64,000 nucleotides of DNA from Hexactinellida sp. DTS-2022 (taxonomy: Eukaryota; Porifera; Hexactinellida): positions 14,250,501 through 14,314,500 of the forward strand of contig JAPNXP010000001.1 in the NCBI GenBank assembly GCA_028753945.1, in the 5' to 3' direction. Position numbers and translations under genes: made by a program. How positions within the stretch are numbered: the first letter of the stretch is position 1; each line of letters opens with the position of its first letter. Shown here piece by piece: positions 11,491 through 26,000 of this stretch. The notes below the pieces were generated by a model. It did not search any database and was not told the DNA's origin. It saw nothing but the letters and a program-made list of their open reading frames with translations.

Positions 11491-11734
11491 AATACTCATA
11501 GAGACAAGTATGCTGATCGAAGTATCTACTATATATCGGCCATCTTGCTAAACTCAGAAATATTCAACGAATCCTATAGGAAAAGTTATTTCTAATGTGA
11601 TTTCTGGCACTGACAAGATATTTTTTAACCTCAAAAATTCATCTTTGCAAAGCGGGATTTGTATATTATAAGGGCTCGGAAGCCCTATCATATAAGAGTG
11701 TAATACAATACCACGATAATGGTGCTATAAAGTG

Positions 11735-14700
11735 GTTATAAGTCCGAAACAAAAATATTTGCTTTCGCTTTTAAAAAGGAAAAAAATTGGGTTTGCCTTC
11801 CGGCTTTATCGTTACAAAATTCTCTGCTCGCCTAGATTCAGTTTCAGCTCTCTCACACGCGGCTCAAATACTAAATCTATATTACGTCTATGGGAGCATC
11901 TCTCGACTTGGCGCGCCTAGACAAGTTCCCTTTAAAAATTAAGATGCATGGAAGCGTGTCTCGCACGCTTGGATGAAAACTTGGTTGCCCAACTTAGCTA
12001 CTCGTTCCAATACACACTGTTTTATGGAGACTAATTCATCGCATGGCGACGGTTCACTGGCTAGTAGCTATTATGGTAATTAGACATGCACACCAACTAG
12101 TATTTGTATATAGAACAAATCACGATTATATCTATCATGCAATTTGTATTTATACAAATAGGATTAGTTAAGATACTTCTTTCACTCACTAATCTATTTA
12201 CTAGAATGCGAGAGTGCTCTTGTTCTACTTTGTGCGCAACGTTGATAGTAAACAGTTTGAATTAATTCAACGCCTTATTAAGCCATTGTTAGTGGGAATG
12301 TTGTTTCAGCTCCACCGCCCGCGTCAGATATCATATCACTGGAATATTGTCAGCATTATAATTATTTAATCATTGCAAAACATTCAAATAAGGCTACTGT
12401 TTGTTGACAATTTTGTGGTACGATTAACGATTAACACACTCAAAAACAGCCATAATTAGCTAATACCAAAATCAAGAACTATGACAAGCATTATTACCAA
12501 GATTGAATATTTTATCAATAAGTAATGAGATAATGATAAAGATAAAGTTATTGCTGTCATCAAATAATCAGATAATGATAATGAGATTCCGCCCGCCCCC
12601 ATCCTCACATAGACTTCGTTTTTAGCTGAAACAATATTACCATTAACACCGGCCTTTGTGCTGCAAGAATATACCATGAATCAGGGACGTCGCAGGGATT
12701 TTTCATTTAGAGGGGGGGCATTGAAAGTGTGAGGGACAAACATTATAATGGTGTTAGATCTAAAAGTTGACGCGACGTTACCAAAATCTAGGTGATTAAG
12801 ATGAACTTTTCCAGTTTAATGTTTTGAAAAATATGAAAAGTAGCTTACAAACATCAATACATTAACAATAATTCAGCAATCCGGCCAACCCCAGCAATAC
12901 TACATAAAATCTACTAGCTATAATGACAGGTAAAGGTTCTAAAGTAAAAGGTGTATTGGGTTTGTAAAACAGTTGAATGGAAGTTCGAACCAAAAATTGC
13001 CAAAATAACTAGGAATATCTTATAAGGTGTTACTAGATGAAAGTCCATTCCTGTCAACCGTACATGATTCCTGTACATTGTACAGGGATTTCAACCATTT
13101 TGGTTGTTCTGTCCAGGCATACAGGGATGTAATAAATTTGTATATGGATTATTAGTTTGGAAAAATTATTGATTGTCTGTCGAATAATAGCTATAAAATG
13201 TTTACTCCTTCAAAATGTATTCTTTGTTTTGTGTAAATTAACACTCCCTATTCAAGCGTACAGGGATTCCCTGTACAGTTTATATAATTAATATTTTCTC
13301 CGTTCCTAAGTGATTATTTTGATTTATGTCAAACTTAATAAGAATAAATAACATAATCATATATCTTGACACACATAATGCAATGCTTATGTAAGTCTAA
13401 TTTGTTTCCGTCTAAGTGTAGATTTACTTTTGAGACGAGCGAGCATAGCGAGCGAGAAAAAGATTCGGGGGTGTCCAGGGATCTTGACCAATGTATAGTG
13501 GAAAATTCCACGGGGCACGATATCTTTCCCATTTCCCCCCCTGGTGACGTCCATGCCATTAATTTAGATAACTTTGATATTCTATTGTTTCAATGAAAGA
13601 CTGTAGTGTTCGAATACTTTGGTAGGGCAGTGTATAGGAGATATGTAGCAAAAGGAAACTCATAGACAATGTGTATCAAATTGAATAATTGAATGCATGC
13701 AGAACTTATGTGTCGAGTGAATACTTAACGTTTTTGCAAGTATAAACTATTTTAATCCATTGCCCAATCAGGTTAAGGCTATTCCCTATACATTTTTAAT
13801 GGATCTGAGAATGAGATTTCATTGGTTGGGAATCTATTAGAACGTATAGGCTCATATAAAAAGAACTTTTTATTCTGATTTATAAACGATTATTATTTGC
13901 ATTGTTTAAACAGAATATTATAACGAATCTATTCTATAGATTTATTAACGAATATCAACATTCCAGAGAATCAGATCAAGTGAGTTTCAATTATGGTTGT
14001 TAAACTGACATATAAAAATCCATCGTGATTTAATATATAAGATTGCTAAATTGACATATAATATGCTCACAAATTCTTCGATTAGATTGCAAAAACTAAA
14101 GTAAACTCCGTTATAATGTAACCCTTCGGCAAAATAAAATAGCTCTTACGAGTCACGAATGTAAGTACTAAGTTTACTTCACATATAAATAAGTACATAT
14201 TCAGTGGCAGCACATCTAGTGCGAGACGTGCCGCAAGCTCTGTACTACTTTCTATACCGATACATTTATAAGTTTAGCCCTCTTCAAACTTATCGGATTA
14301 GCGAGAAAATCTGATGATCGGATCAGTAGTGTACTGTCAGGGGCGGGAAAATCAATTTAAACTATGTGTTTATATTTATTCGTAATTTACCGTTGGTAGC
14401 AAAAGTGAGTCACCCCATAATATGACAAATTCGGATAACGAGTTTGACAATTATATGGATAGAGAGAGACATTACTAATGTTAGGAATTTTAATAAAATT
14501 ATCAATGGAATAGGTTATGAAACCAAGAAAATTTATTTATATAAATGTAAAATGTCTTAAACAGTATTATTTTATCATAATATCTCACGTCTGGGCAGGG
14601 GGGCGGAATGATGTGACGGTGCCACACTGAATCGAATTATTTTAGTCCAATGTCCTTTATCATTAAGTCCTGATGGTTACATTGTGAGATTACACTGAGG

Positions 14701-15085
14701 TTATGAGGTCATATATAATTAGCTTACATATCTGTTAGTACTATCTGTATCAGATTAGTGGTACAGTTCAATGTGCCACGTGCTACGCTTCTGATAATGC
14801 ATAGCTTGTGAATAAGTATGCAGATACAGCCATAGCTCTTAGTGTATACTGAGTATAAGAATACTCAGATTAATAGTAGTCATAAAATACTAATCGCTAA
14901 TTCAACTGTAACAACAAACTCAAACAATAATAACAATTCAATAACACTACTTGTAACGATCTACTACATTAGAAGTGAGATTTGCAAGCAAACTGTGCAC
15001 AATGTGAGTTAAATATGTAGATATTATTGTCAGTTTTAAGTTGACAAGCCATTTTTCTGGCTGTAGTGTGATTAAACTATTTGTA
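11735..15085. repeat. Segment A of a ~3 kb non-coding duplication
   Basis: This stretch is collinear with 61071-64000 (segment B) in the same orientation. Clear blocks are 11735-12130 with 61071-61450, 12250-12660 with 61580-61790, 13600-14330 with 61810-62490, and 14640-15085 with 63220-64000. No convincing coding sequence is present in either. A carries the element 12682-13555, absent from B. B carries two elements absent from A. B runs off the window, so the full length is unknown. Confidence 0.85.
12682..13555. mobile_element. Non-autonomous hAT-type element with empty site in segment B
   Basis: An 874 bp element starting CAGGGACGTCGCAGGG and ending in the complement of CATGGACGTCACCAGGGG. 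Flanks are ccatgaat (12674-12681) and ccattaat (13556-13563), 7 of 8 matching. Segment B has the single undisturbed target ccattaat at 61788-61795. No transposase reading frame is present. Confidence 0.85.
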
Positions 15086-16063
15086 GTTCCCCTGATAAAA
15101 TCATATCCGTACTCTTTCCGTCATCAAACTTGAAAATATATTTTAATGAATCAATTATGATTATGATCAACTTGCAATGTTTTGCTGTTCAGCTTAATTG
15201 GGTCATTTTTCGCTGTCACAGAATTATAGTTAAAAGGCTAGAAGAATGAAAAGTAATTTCAGGTTTTACATAATGCAAATTTTGGTTAAGTACATACATC
15301 AAAGTTTGGTTATTCGTGTCCATATTTGGTTACTCTAGGGATATTATATATTTTTGTTATTTTGTATTATGTAATTAAATCAAAGATTCTTTAAAATTAA
15401 CGGTAATTGTGTCAAAGTTCTTATTTAAACATATGGATGTATCACTCGTTTTACTGAATATTATTGCTCACAAGATAGCATATTTTCGGTTTACTGGTCG
15501 CTTCCCCGCACTACTACCTCTGAATTGACTATAATATAGTTATCATTCGAGCTACTATATAATTACATGCTGTAAAAGAACGTAACTTGTAATACATTGG
15601 ATGAGCTCACCAAAGTGTAGTACACTAAAATAATTATTGACATCGATACACTGTTAGTATCAAATTATTCTACGTAATGAACTTTATAATTCCAGAATGT
15701 TCTTAGACAATTATTTCTACTTAGAGTTCATTAATTTATTCTCAATAAACTGTATCGTCTTACAGAGACTAGTACAAACAACTCCAGTAGAGTCTATAAC
15801 ATGCTTTTGAATTATAGCTATTCTAATTACTGCATTCCGATGAACCACACCGTCACTAAGATAATATTTGCTTAAATGCTGTAGAGTGTAGACTAATCGA
15901 TAAACAATTGTAATTAAAATTCGTTTCATTAAACAGAACAAAATTTAGACGAAACAGTTCCACAGACAGTTATTCCCAAATTATTCCACTCCATTAAAAT
16001 ATTTAATAATCTCTCATATTTTGTGTTTCGGTGTTTATCGTATTATTGATTGCTGATTTTATA
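15086..16063. other. Non-coding, nothing recognised
   Basis: AT-rich sequence with only short chance reading frames. I see no transposon ends, repeats or exon-like segments that I can support. Confidence 0.5.
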
Positions 16064-16164
16064 CAGTCGAAATCGGGTTTTTTTGCCCCCAAATGCACGA
16101 CAAAGGGAGGCAAAAAAACCCAATAAGCAAAAAAACCCGTGGCAAAAAACCCCGATTTCGACTG
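16064..16164. mobile_element. Mariner-type MITE, 101 bp
   Basis: Ends CAGTCGAAATCGGG and complement, with TA on both sides (16062-16063, 16165-16166). The interior carries GGCAAAAAACCC words in both orientations. Non-coding. Confidence 0.82.
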
Positions 16165-16912
16165 TATTAACAATTAAATTACCTAGAATAGTTTACTTAC
16201 AGTATTTAAATTATAAAATTGATTGAAGTTCACTTGTGCCATGGATATCATCTTGTATTAATAGCAGTTGTTTAATGGAACACCCAGTTCACATATAAAA
16301 TACAATTATGTTAAGTCGTGTTATTCTATTGGGACTACAGGTTATATATTTGCATTAATTAAACAAAGTACTGAGCAGAATTACAATTGAGAGGAAATAA
16401 CCGCAGTATTTATATAGATTAATTTTTTTTAAGAATTTATTTTATAGCTAAGTACTTGTCTGTTTATTTGATCTAGCTTATTATAATTAATATTTTATCA
16501 CTGCTTGTATCTATTTGCAGAATTGAAGATACGAATCAATCCATTATCGAGAATCAATTCTATTCCAAATAACGCAGAATTAACAATTGAATGCTGTGAA
16601 GTAATATCTGAATACAAAGTGAGTTAGAATTTGCATTAGCTTCGGTCTCGTTGGCTTGCTACGGATCATTCAATTGCTACACAACATCGCTTGTTCACAA
16701 TTTGTTAATAAACTCTAAAATAAGATTATTAAAATTTCGCCAATTTGGTGCCGTATAAACTACAAAAGTTAAGTCACTTAAAGTCATACGATATTTTACA
16801 CACCAATCTTATTCACGCTTTACTATTTTGCTAACAAAAGTATTGTATGACACACATTAGTCAACTCCATCCCCTTTGAAAAACTTCATCGATTTTTACT
16901 TTGAAGTAAATT

Positions 16913-17322
16913 CAGGGTTGATAAAAATCATGATTTAAAAAAAAAAATTAAAAAATCCGTTTTTTAAAATTTAAATCAAAGTTTTAATTTTAATTGTTTT
17001 TTTGCAATCTATATCACACTGGCGTATATTATTTGACTAATAGATTAATTACATTGATAATGACTCATTATCATTGTAATTTGACTCATTATCAATGTAT
17101 TTCTTTTCTTTTCGCAAAAAACAATAGACATAAGAAATCTGATTAAAATAAAAAAAGTCTGATTTAAATCAAAAGAATCCGATTTTTTTGATTTAAATCA
17201 GAATTTTTTGATTTAAATCAGATTTTTGATTTAAATCATGACTTTTATTAATAAATATCATTGATTTAAATCATGACTTAAATCAATGATTTAAATCACT
17301 TGATTTAAATCAAACAACCCTG
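16913..17322. mobile_element. hAT-type MITE built of TGATTTAAATCA palindromes
   Basis: A 410 bp element with ends CAGGGTTGATAAAAATCA and the complement of CAGGGTTGTTTGATTTAAA. The right half contains many copies of the 12 bp palindrome TGATTTAAATCA. Flanking 8-mers do not match, so the target duplication is lost or the ends are slightly misplaced. Confidence 0.75.
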
Positions 17323-18290
17323 TCTCTTTCTATCGTAATATTTTGTAGAATCGACTCAATCAAACACTAACAAACTCCGAGACGAACACACCACACATTC
17401 TGTATCAAGTGAGTTATTATTGAGTTGAGTACAGTGGATACCGGTCTCCGAATATAACAACCAATGAACTTTTAATATTCGTTTAGAACATTTGATTTTT
17501 GGAACATTTAAGCAATGATGAAATTCGGTTAACAGGTTAACCACCGATACTATACAAATAATATAGTAGTGTAGAACATTATTAATTTTCTGCAGTATAA
17601 AATAGAGCACACAACGTATTACTTAATCCATAACTACAGTAATTAACCCACAAGGACTTTACCTATACATTTTATACAGCTGAGTTAATTTGATATTTCT
17701 TTGTTCAGAATCTCTTTAGCTTTGTTCCTAATTCATTTATAACTGATTGTGAGACAGTAAAGCTTTCGCCTGTGTTAGTGAAACAGTAAATGTTACTGTA
17801 TTGTAGATCCATATACTATGTTCTTAAATCCTGATTAACATTGCGAAGTATAGAATACTACACTGTTTACAAGAACATATTGGTTATAAGAATATATCTG
17901 TGATAATATTTTCTCTAAACCGGTATCCACTGTATTGTGTAGTTTGTGAATTGTTTATACCTGCCAATCGTACAGCTTATACACTATTTTCCCAGGGATT
18001 TTAGTTATTTTAAACATTCTGTGTTTGAATTTCACGCACCTAAAATTAGTATGTATACACTAACCCGGCCAAAAGTATTTGAACTACAATAATTAAAATG
18101 AAACTATATGTTGGTGTAATAAAATAGCAAAATATGTATGAATTTATATTTATATGAAGGTGTTACACTCATTAACTAATAATGATCTATTAAATATATA
18201 ATTTCTAATCATTTTGAGGCAATTGGAATATACGTATAATTTAGATTTCAGATTTGCTAACCACATGATCGAATTGCTATATGTACACAA

Positions 18291-18337
18291 TTTCTAATCC
18301 ATGCCATAATTTTGGCATGGATTAGAAAATTCTGAAA
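18291..18337. repeat. Short perfect hairpin
   Basis: Arms TTCTAATCCATGCCA and complement with a 6 nt AT loop. No associated gene. May be a MITE remnant. Confidence 0.6.
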
Positions 18338-18954
18338 AAATTATTAGAAATAATTATTTCAGAGATACAGCCCATTCCCTTATGTTCCCCTTGTGCCCAA
18401 AGTGTCACGTGGCTCAACACTAATGCCACTTCATGAATATTGAATACAAATGACTTAAAATCACAAATTTATGAAATGTATAATTAGTGTAAGATATTTA
18501 ATTAAAGATATTTAATTTTAAGCAGAGTTAATGCAAAACACGGAATTTGTGTCTGGAATTAAATTCCTGTGGTTTAAATAATTTTGGTCGGTTAGTGTAC
18601 ATATAGGTTTCCAGCAATTTCCCTGGACATGTTCCACATTAGAAACATAATTGAAAGATATTCTTCAAATTATTCACATTCCTAAACACATTCATTATTT
18701 GATCACTATTAATGACATCGAGCCTGTATAGAAGGCAGGCGAAATTTCAGAGTCTCGAGCCTTGTAGAAATGTGTCCAGGAAATTCTTGGCATCCATTGA
18801 TTTGTCTTGGCAGGTATTATATTTATTATATCATATTTCAACATGTATTTCCCATGATAATGTGTTAGCTAACTACCAATAATTGCATTTCCCTGCGAAT
18901 TTTATCAGTTACAATTGGATCAAATTTAGCTGAAATGTGTGCCATTAATATTTA

Positions 18955-19107
18955 ATACCTTAGAACTCAGTTATAACGTATCCTCGGGAATAGTACAAAC
19001 CGAGTTTACCCTCATAGAAATAATACTGTTGTTTGGACAAAAATAGAAGTCTTTCTAAGGCAAAGTAGGTACTATTCCAGGCACGTTATAACCGAGTTCT
19101 ACTGTAT
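18955..19107. mobile_element. Aged mariner-type MITE
   Basis: Left end CCTTAGAACTCAGTTATAACG against right end CGTTATAACCGAGTTCTACTG (read as complement), with TA next to both. The same TIR style (AGAACTCGTTATAACG) recurs at 35617-35719, 48663-48818 and about 55222-55371. Confidence 0.6.
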
Positions 19108-19299
19108 ACCCATATTGAGTAATTCTACTATCAAATGTATGTAAACAACATGTTGATTCAAGATTTAACATATTTAACTAAGGGCTAAATTTACTATTAA
19201 ACTAAACAAGTAGAGAAAATAATCTAACGCTTATTCTAACAAAATACTAATGGAGTGGATAGCTATAACTAGTTCCGCACATATTAATATATTTCAAAT

Positions 19300-22200
19300 T
19301 TTCCAAGAGCTAAACTACCCTCCCTTGAATAATTATACTCTCTTAGTCTCTATTTTTGAGGGGAGGCCTCCTATCCCTATTGTATCTCCTCTTGTATAGT
19401 CTATCTGCATGGCTTCCTATTCGGTATGATCATCTTAGCAATTCCGTATCGACACTTATTCAAGTGAGCAACCTTTGATTCCTTTAAATAATCTACATCC
19501 TATGTTAGCACCCAATAGCTCTTTGATAGGATAATGCTAACGAAAATAGGATTTTTCTGAACTATGTTCATTTTTTCAAAACAACTGTGACTCTTAACTG
19601 TACGTTTATTTGTGAGAAGCTACATCTCTATTGTTTTCCATCCTGGAACTTGGCGCTCTTAGATTGGAATTAGCTTTTTTATTCACTTCGCTTCGGGCAC
19701 TATTAACTTCTTGCAGCCATTCTTGAGTAGTGAGACTAGTGACCGCAGTCTCATAGTTTGGACCAGGCTAGCAAGCCAATCCAATGGATGACAACTAATT
19801 TATCCCACCGAACAGCAAAGTTGTTATTTACCTTTTTTAAATCCACTCTCCATTTGGTGTAGTTCCAAAGGTGAATATCAACGTTATCCGAATTTCCGAA
19901 TGCATTCATTGTCATCTAAATAGGAATGACAATCTCATTTCCACTTAAATCTTAATCCTTGATCCTATTGTATACTTCTTGGTTCCTATAAAGACATAAT
20001 CCCATGCTACTAATCGCAATACTCCCGATGATAAATGCAGTTTTCAGTTACAAAACGCACATAAGTGCTTGCATTGTCTAAAAAGGGAAAGATCCGTTTA
20101 TTATGCACAGTCTTTTGAGTTCTGAATAAGCACGCATCTTCGGTGATGAATCGCGATCTATGCCGAGTGATCCCCTCCGAGCGCTCTGATTCACTAGATG
20201 AGAACTCCTGGTGTAGAATCCATGTTTCCTCATTGATGTGATGGATGGTGTCTTTGGGCGAATACCCTAGAATATCCATCCAAAGGTTCGTATATTCGGC
20301 TAAGATGGGTATTATCTTGGACTTTTAATCATAAATTGCTGTGGTTGTTGCGTTCAGTAACAGAGTTACCAGTCTGAGTCCAGAATTTTGGTTATCCTCC
20401 AAAATAAGAAAGCCAACCCAATTCTCTCGGTGTCTATCTCTCCCAGTTCTCCATCAACAGCTCTCCTGCTGAAGCAGGCAACAAGGGATTGGTTTGCTTT
20501 TCCTGTCCCTTCTCTCCGTCATAGATTGCTCGGCACTATCTAGGCTGCCTGGGAAGAGACGCTTCCATTCACCTATTCTGTTTCCTTCGGCGAGTAGGAA
20601 TTATTGATGTTGCAGACATCATTGTACTTTCCTAGAAATTGTACTTATTAGTACAAAATCTCGGATAGTTATGGTAGTTAGTCATGCTGTTATGCTTTAC
20701 TGGAAAATATTGTATTAGTTCAATAGCTCATCTAACACATAAATAATCTCAATAGTCTAGTGCATAAAGATAAAACAAGTAACTAATAGCATAATCTAGA
20801 AGTCTCAGTAGTAACTTATTACAACCTTCCCCTCTACGTTGTTGTACGATCTAATCTGACTGGACTGATCAGAAGGCTTGCTTGTTCTGTTGGACCGACG
20901 CAAGGGTTGCGTCTGCTCTTCCATTTGAATCTCCCCTCACCAGTTCTCCATTGGGTCAGGATTTGGTTATACCAATTCATGTGGACAGTCCAACGAGAGT
21001 CCTTCTTGTATTCCTTGAAACTGTAGATGATCTATAGTGGGCGTACAATCGCCCATTCTTCAACCTAAAATATAATCACTGGGAAAACCATCTGTCGTGT
21101 ACAAGACTAGCGAACCACTTCATATGAGGAGAAATATCCCAAAATTATATCCAACCCCTTTTATCATGTCCTCTTTTTGATCTTCTCGTATGTTAACCAC
21201 TTGACTCGTGTCCGAGAGAAGCTTAAAAGTAACTTGAGCTTCCTGTCCATCATGAGCACCTCGTGTGATATCCCTGTCGTACTGTGAGGCTTAGTACTGT
21301 AGTTAAAGTCAATTAGGAAACCATTGTCTCTATAGAACCTGTGTTTGTTTTCTTAATGGCCTCTATGAATGTTGTACTAACTTTTAACTTGGCAGTTAGA
21401 AGAGGGATGATATTTCGTGCCCGCTTTTCCCAATGAAATTTCGCTCGGAAAATGTCACAAATACTCTACTTGTAAATGCTTTCCCATTATCCACAATAAG
21501 TTATCCGGAAGCACTGGAGTTGAATAATTACCCGAAACTTCTCATCTGTCGATTATGTGGTTTCGGAGTTCACTACTGCAACTACTGCTTCAACTTGCAT
21601 CCATTTTCAATCGGATCTACTATTAATCGAAACATTTTGTACTTGAGTAATCGACGTATATCAGAGCCAAGTGTGCAGAGGTCATTCCCAAGGGTGTAAG
21701 GTAACCTTTGGCGGTGAATGTCTAGAGCCCTGTATTTAAGAAGAATGTCGACTTCTGAGGTCCCAGATTGCCCCTCCATCAAAGAAGAGGTTGATATGTG
21801 GATTGAATAAGTTAATTGGCTCAGTAAATTTTTAGCGTTTCCTTCTCCCGCCTACATCGTCTGAGCATCATTATCCACAGACAGTCATCGTCTTTTTTCT
21901 GGACATCTTATATCGCATTAATCAGGCGATCGCGTTGTATATCCTAAAGGTGGTAATGCGGAAATTTTTCGAATTTTGATTGGAAATTTCGAAACAAAAT
22001 AGGAAATAGTACCACTTTCCTTTTATTATTGTTGGATTCCGGATTCAAAGTCGTTTTTGTCATATCCATGGTTTAGCAACACTAAATTCCAACGATTTCT
22101 TATTTTTGGATTCTAACTATATCCGGTTTTTGTCTTTTGAACCATTTCCACTATACCCCTGAATGCTATCCTCCGAATTGGCAAGGCTCGGATATTTTCT

Positions 22201-22990
22201 ACTGCGCGTTTACATATGCTTTACTGATTCCTATTGATTCGCTGATCGCGAGTGGTAGCCGAAACATTGAACAGTTGAGTAAGCCTTCTTTCTGTTCGAC
22301 GTGGTGTTTCACCAACTGAACTATCTTGGCAAAGCTTTTCACCGTTGGTTGGAACACAAAGCTGCGTTACTAAATATTGCTAACTTTGTGGTCCGGAGAA
22401 TGTGTCCGATGTGCGGTGCCTATGGTCTGACTCTGAGTTCTTCTGAAAATTCATGTTTCTACCGGGATTCGTATCCTCGTATCATGGATGGGCTGGCCAA
22501 ATGAGTGAATGGACAGGGTTAGAAATATAGTTAGTCCATCTTCAAATTATCATTTATCACTAACTAGTAATTACCATCTACTAAAACCAATTGAGTGTAT
22601 AAAAAAGGCACAATGAATAGTCGCCTGAAGCCAACGTTTGAATCAAAATAGGGAAATCTGTGATAAAAAATTGATTGAGTCTAATTGGTGAATCATATGC
22701 GTTAAAGTACCTATATTGAGCGGTTTTGGAAACTTGGGCATCCAGTGTAATCTCGTATCGTTAACTCACAATTCAAATTTATTGTAATGCACACTAGCAC
22801 AACTGTTTATATCAGTTTTCCATGTAAAATTCAGAGTACATCAGGAATAATTGAATAATGTAATTCATGATAGCCACACAAATAATTGTAAAAATTTGAA
22901 AAAATACTTTGTCAAAATTTTCGAAATGATGTATATAATTGACTAGCATCATAAAAGGAGCTTCATAGATGTTATTAAAATAACTGCATT
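19300..22990. other. Non-coding or decayed retroelement-like region
   Basis: No gene is supported. GC content rises over 19.6-22.5 kb and short broken reading frames occur on both strands (for example 20010-20279 minus and 21433-21699 plus), as expected for an old mobile element. On the minus strand a purine run AGAGGGGAAGG (20836-20826) followed by TTGTAATAAG could be a polypurine tract next to a 3' LTR; this is a guess. 22500-22990 is AT-rich and presumably holds the upstream region and 5' non-coding exon of the NLR gene. Confidence 0.35.
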
Positions 22991-23020
22991 GTGAAATGTT
23001 AAATACTAATCAAATTGCAT

Positions 23021-23026
23021 TTACAG
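23021..23026 (+). promoter_or_regulatory. Probable splice acceptor before the NLR start codon
   Basis: The sequence ttacag sits after an AT-rich tract and 4 nt before the ATG. It fits a 3' splice site joining an upstream untranslated exon. No donor could be assigned. Confidence 0.55.
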
Positions 23027-23030
23027 GAAA

Positions 23031-26000
23031 ATGGCACAAATTAACGTGAATGAGACCAAAACAATGAAAAAGATTGCCTCCGAATTAACGCCGAAAGATA
23101 TCAAAATGTTACAGACCTTGCTCGCGATTCCACCCGCTATAATCGAAAGACCCGGCACTGACCCTTTGGAATTCCTGTTTTCAATGAAATATAGTCAGTT
23201 TCTATTTGAACCCAGAATGTTTCTCGACGCACTAGGCTCCATAGGAAGACTCGACCTGCTACCATATGCAGAGAAGCTTTCGTGGTTAAATATTAGCTCT
23301 GCCAAACAAACGCAGGTAATGGCATCAACTTTGTCCCCCGAATCATTTGTAAACCTGCTAAGAACGGAAGTTGAATCCAAAGAGTGGAAACTTATCGTTG
23401 ACACAGGACTATCCGAAAGAGTACCAAATAAAATGGACTTCGACACTGCATTCCAACTGTCCATAGAGAAAGGGCTCATAACCCCTAATCTAGAGGAGTT
23501 GTGCAATATGATGGTGGCAATAGACAGGCATGATATTGTTGATAAAATACAACAATATGCCCCAATGTTCCATAGAATGAAAAAAACTGAATTTGAAAGC
23601 AAATTACTGAATGAACTGGAAACAGATGAAAAAGAGTTTAAAACAAACTGGGTGAGGAGACTAAGAGAGTATACCGTCCAGCAAAATGCAAATGTGTACA
23701 TACACTTTGATGATGAGGAAAGCACCACATTGGAATCCGTCTATACACCTCTAACCATTGTGGAAGAGGAAATAATGAGAATTAAGGAAAATGAAGAGAC
23801 CAGCCTAAACGAAATTGCATTCCTAAGGTCGATGAACCAAAAAGAAAAGGCATTGAAAGTGGTTGATTTCATTTCCATTATATCGCAGCATGACCCGACA
23901 AAACCCAAAGTATTCTGTCTGATAGGGAATCCCGGTTCTGGCAAAACATTCCTGTGCAAATACCTAGCCCTCCAGTATGGAAATGGCACCCACACTAATT
24001 TCAGTTTCGTCATATCGATACAGTGTCGCAGTGAGGAGTGGCACGGCATGGAGAAAACGAGACAAGACGCCGAGAAGGAAATCGACCAAGAATTCATCCA
24101 GAAATGGTTTTCATATGCAATGCCAATGGGCATCAAATGGTCGAAATCCCTAGCGAAACATCTGACTAAGACAGGAGGAGAAGGTCTCCTATTAATCATT
24201 GACGGGGTGGATGAATTCATCAAGGATGTTCCTTTCAAAACGACACTGCTGTACTTCCTGCTGCAGAAACGTGTCCTTAACCGCGCAACGCTACTTGTGA
24301 CCAGCAGGCCCGGCGCATGGAATGACATCAGAGAGGAACACTGTCAGGCCTTGAGCGTGGACTCCAGCTTCCAGGTGCTGGGGTTCTCTCCCCCAGACAG
24401 AGACTGCTACTTTGAGAAGAGGATTAGCACGGTTGATAAACTGAGAGACACAAAGGAGCTGTTCTTCCGACACGATGAAATCAATCAGTTGTCACTAGTG
24501 CCAGTTAACGCTAGTCTCTTCTCGTCGCTATTTAACTCCACAAACAACATTCTATCCCAGACACTGACACATCTCTACTCCGCACTGATTGTGTACATAA
24601 TAAGGCGGCAATTGCATCGCATGGGACTGAAGCGACTAACGCGGGTAGAGCGCATGGCACAATTCCATCCATCCATCCTAGCCTGCATAGACTGCATAGG
24701 AAAGGAAGCCTACGAAGGCATATTCCACAGGGAGCTCAGCTGCAGAGAAGAGGATGTGTCGATTCGCGTGGACTCCCGAGACCACAAGACTGAGCGACTA
24801 GGCATTATGCAGGTGCAAGTGAAGGTTCTAAAGCTAGGCCAGAAAGTGAATGTTTGGACCTTTGCTCACTTGACACTGCAAGAGTACATTGCTGCAGTGC
24901 ATCTTAGCAACAAGAAATGGACAGTTGAATGCATAATAGTTCGATTCATAGTGAGTAGTGAGGAGGTGTTCGCAATGTATAGGATGGTAGTGAGGTTCCT
25001 ATGCGGTCTGCTATCGGATAGAGCTGCCTGTCTCATGCCCATTATCTGCGGGAATATTATACCAGATACAATGCCACTAATCGGTATACCTATGGTACAC
25101 CAACTCAGACACTTAAGAGAAATAATCGATGTCTCTGACTGGAATCAATTTAGTCAGGTCTATCTACACATTTGCACACTGATAGTAGAAACTAACTCTC
25201 GCTCAATGAAAGAGTATTTTGAATATTTTATTACTCTGCTGCCGGAACATGTGCACTTCGATTTCGCTAAATCTATAGCACCAAATGAATTCCATTGTTT
25301 TCTGCTGTCACTGAATTACTTCTCCCAAATAGAAATCCTATACATAGAGACAACTCTAATTACTCCTAAGCAGTTCAGTTTACTACTGCATCAGCTCTCC
25401 TCCTGCAGCCTACACTACCTAGCCATTGTATTCTCTGGAAAAGATACAGAGACAATCCAATCGTACTCGAGCCTCCTATTCTCTGCTGATACACCAATTA
25501 ACTATAAGATCAGTATTAACCTCTATAAGTGTGATCTAACAGAGAGTCTGCATTCCAATCCTCTCTTCCTGACAACAAGCAATACATTGAGTGGAAGCAT
25601 TAGGTTACACCAATCCGCAATATCCAATGAAATGCTGACACATTTGACCAATCAGTTTGCTAGTATTGAGAATCTATTCTATGAACCCAAATCAGATGAT
25701 TCTAATTGGTCTATTCTGCTGCCACTCATATCCAACAACAGAGCTATTAAGGGGCTGTGCATATGGGATCCTGAATCATACCTGCCAGAGACAACAGACA
25801 TACTATCAGGCCTCTCCTCCCTGGAAGAGTTACACTGGTACAATAAGGATCCCTACGCTGCCCTACCTAACCTACAGACTAACAACAGTCTCAGTTCTCT
25901 AGCGCTAATGGCAAATGGAAAGCCTCCTCCTAGGGAGAATTACCAAGACCTTCTCATTAACCTAATTGCTAATAATACCACTTCATTGAGGGAAATACGC

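Noticed and set aside
20826..20836. Purine run taken as a retrotransposon polypurine tract
   Set aside because: Not accepted as a firm feature. No matching pair of long terminal repeats or recognisable polymerase motifs was found nearby.
23195..23728. 177-codon minus-strand frame opposite the NLR
   Set aside because: Serine/leucine-rich shadow of the plus-strand coding sequence, with no independent support.
23741..24328. 195-codon minus-strand frame opposite the NACHT domain
   Set aside because: Antisense shadow of the NLR. The plus strand carries Walker A, Walker B and sensor motifs in frame.
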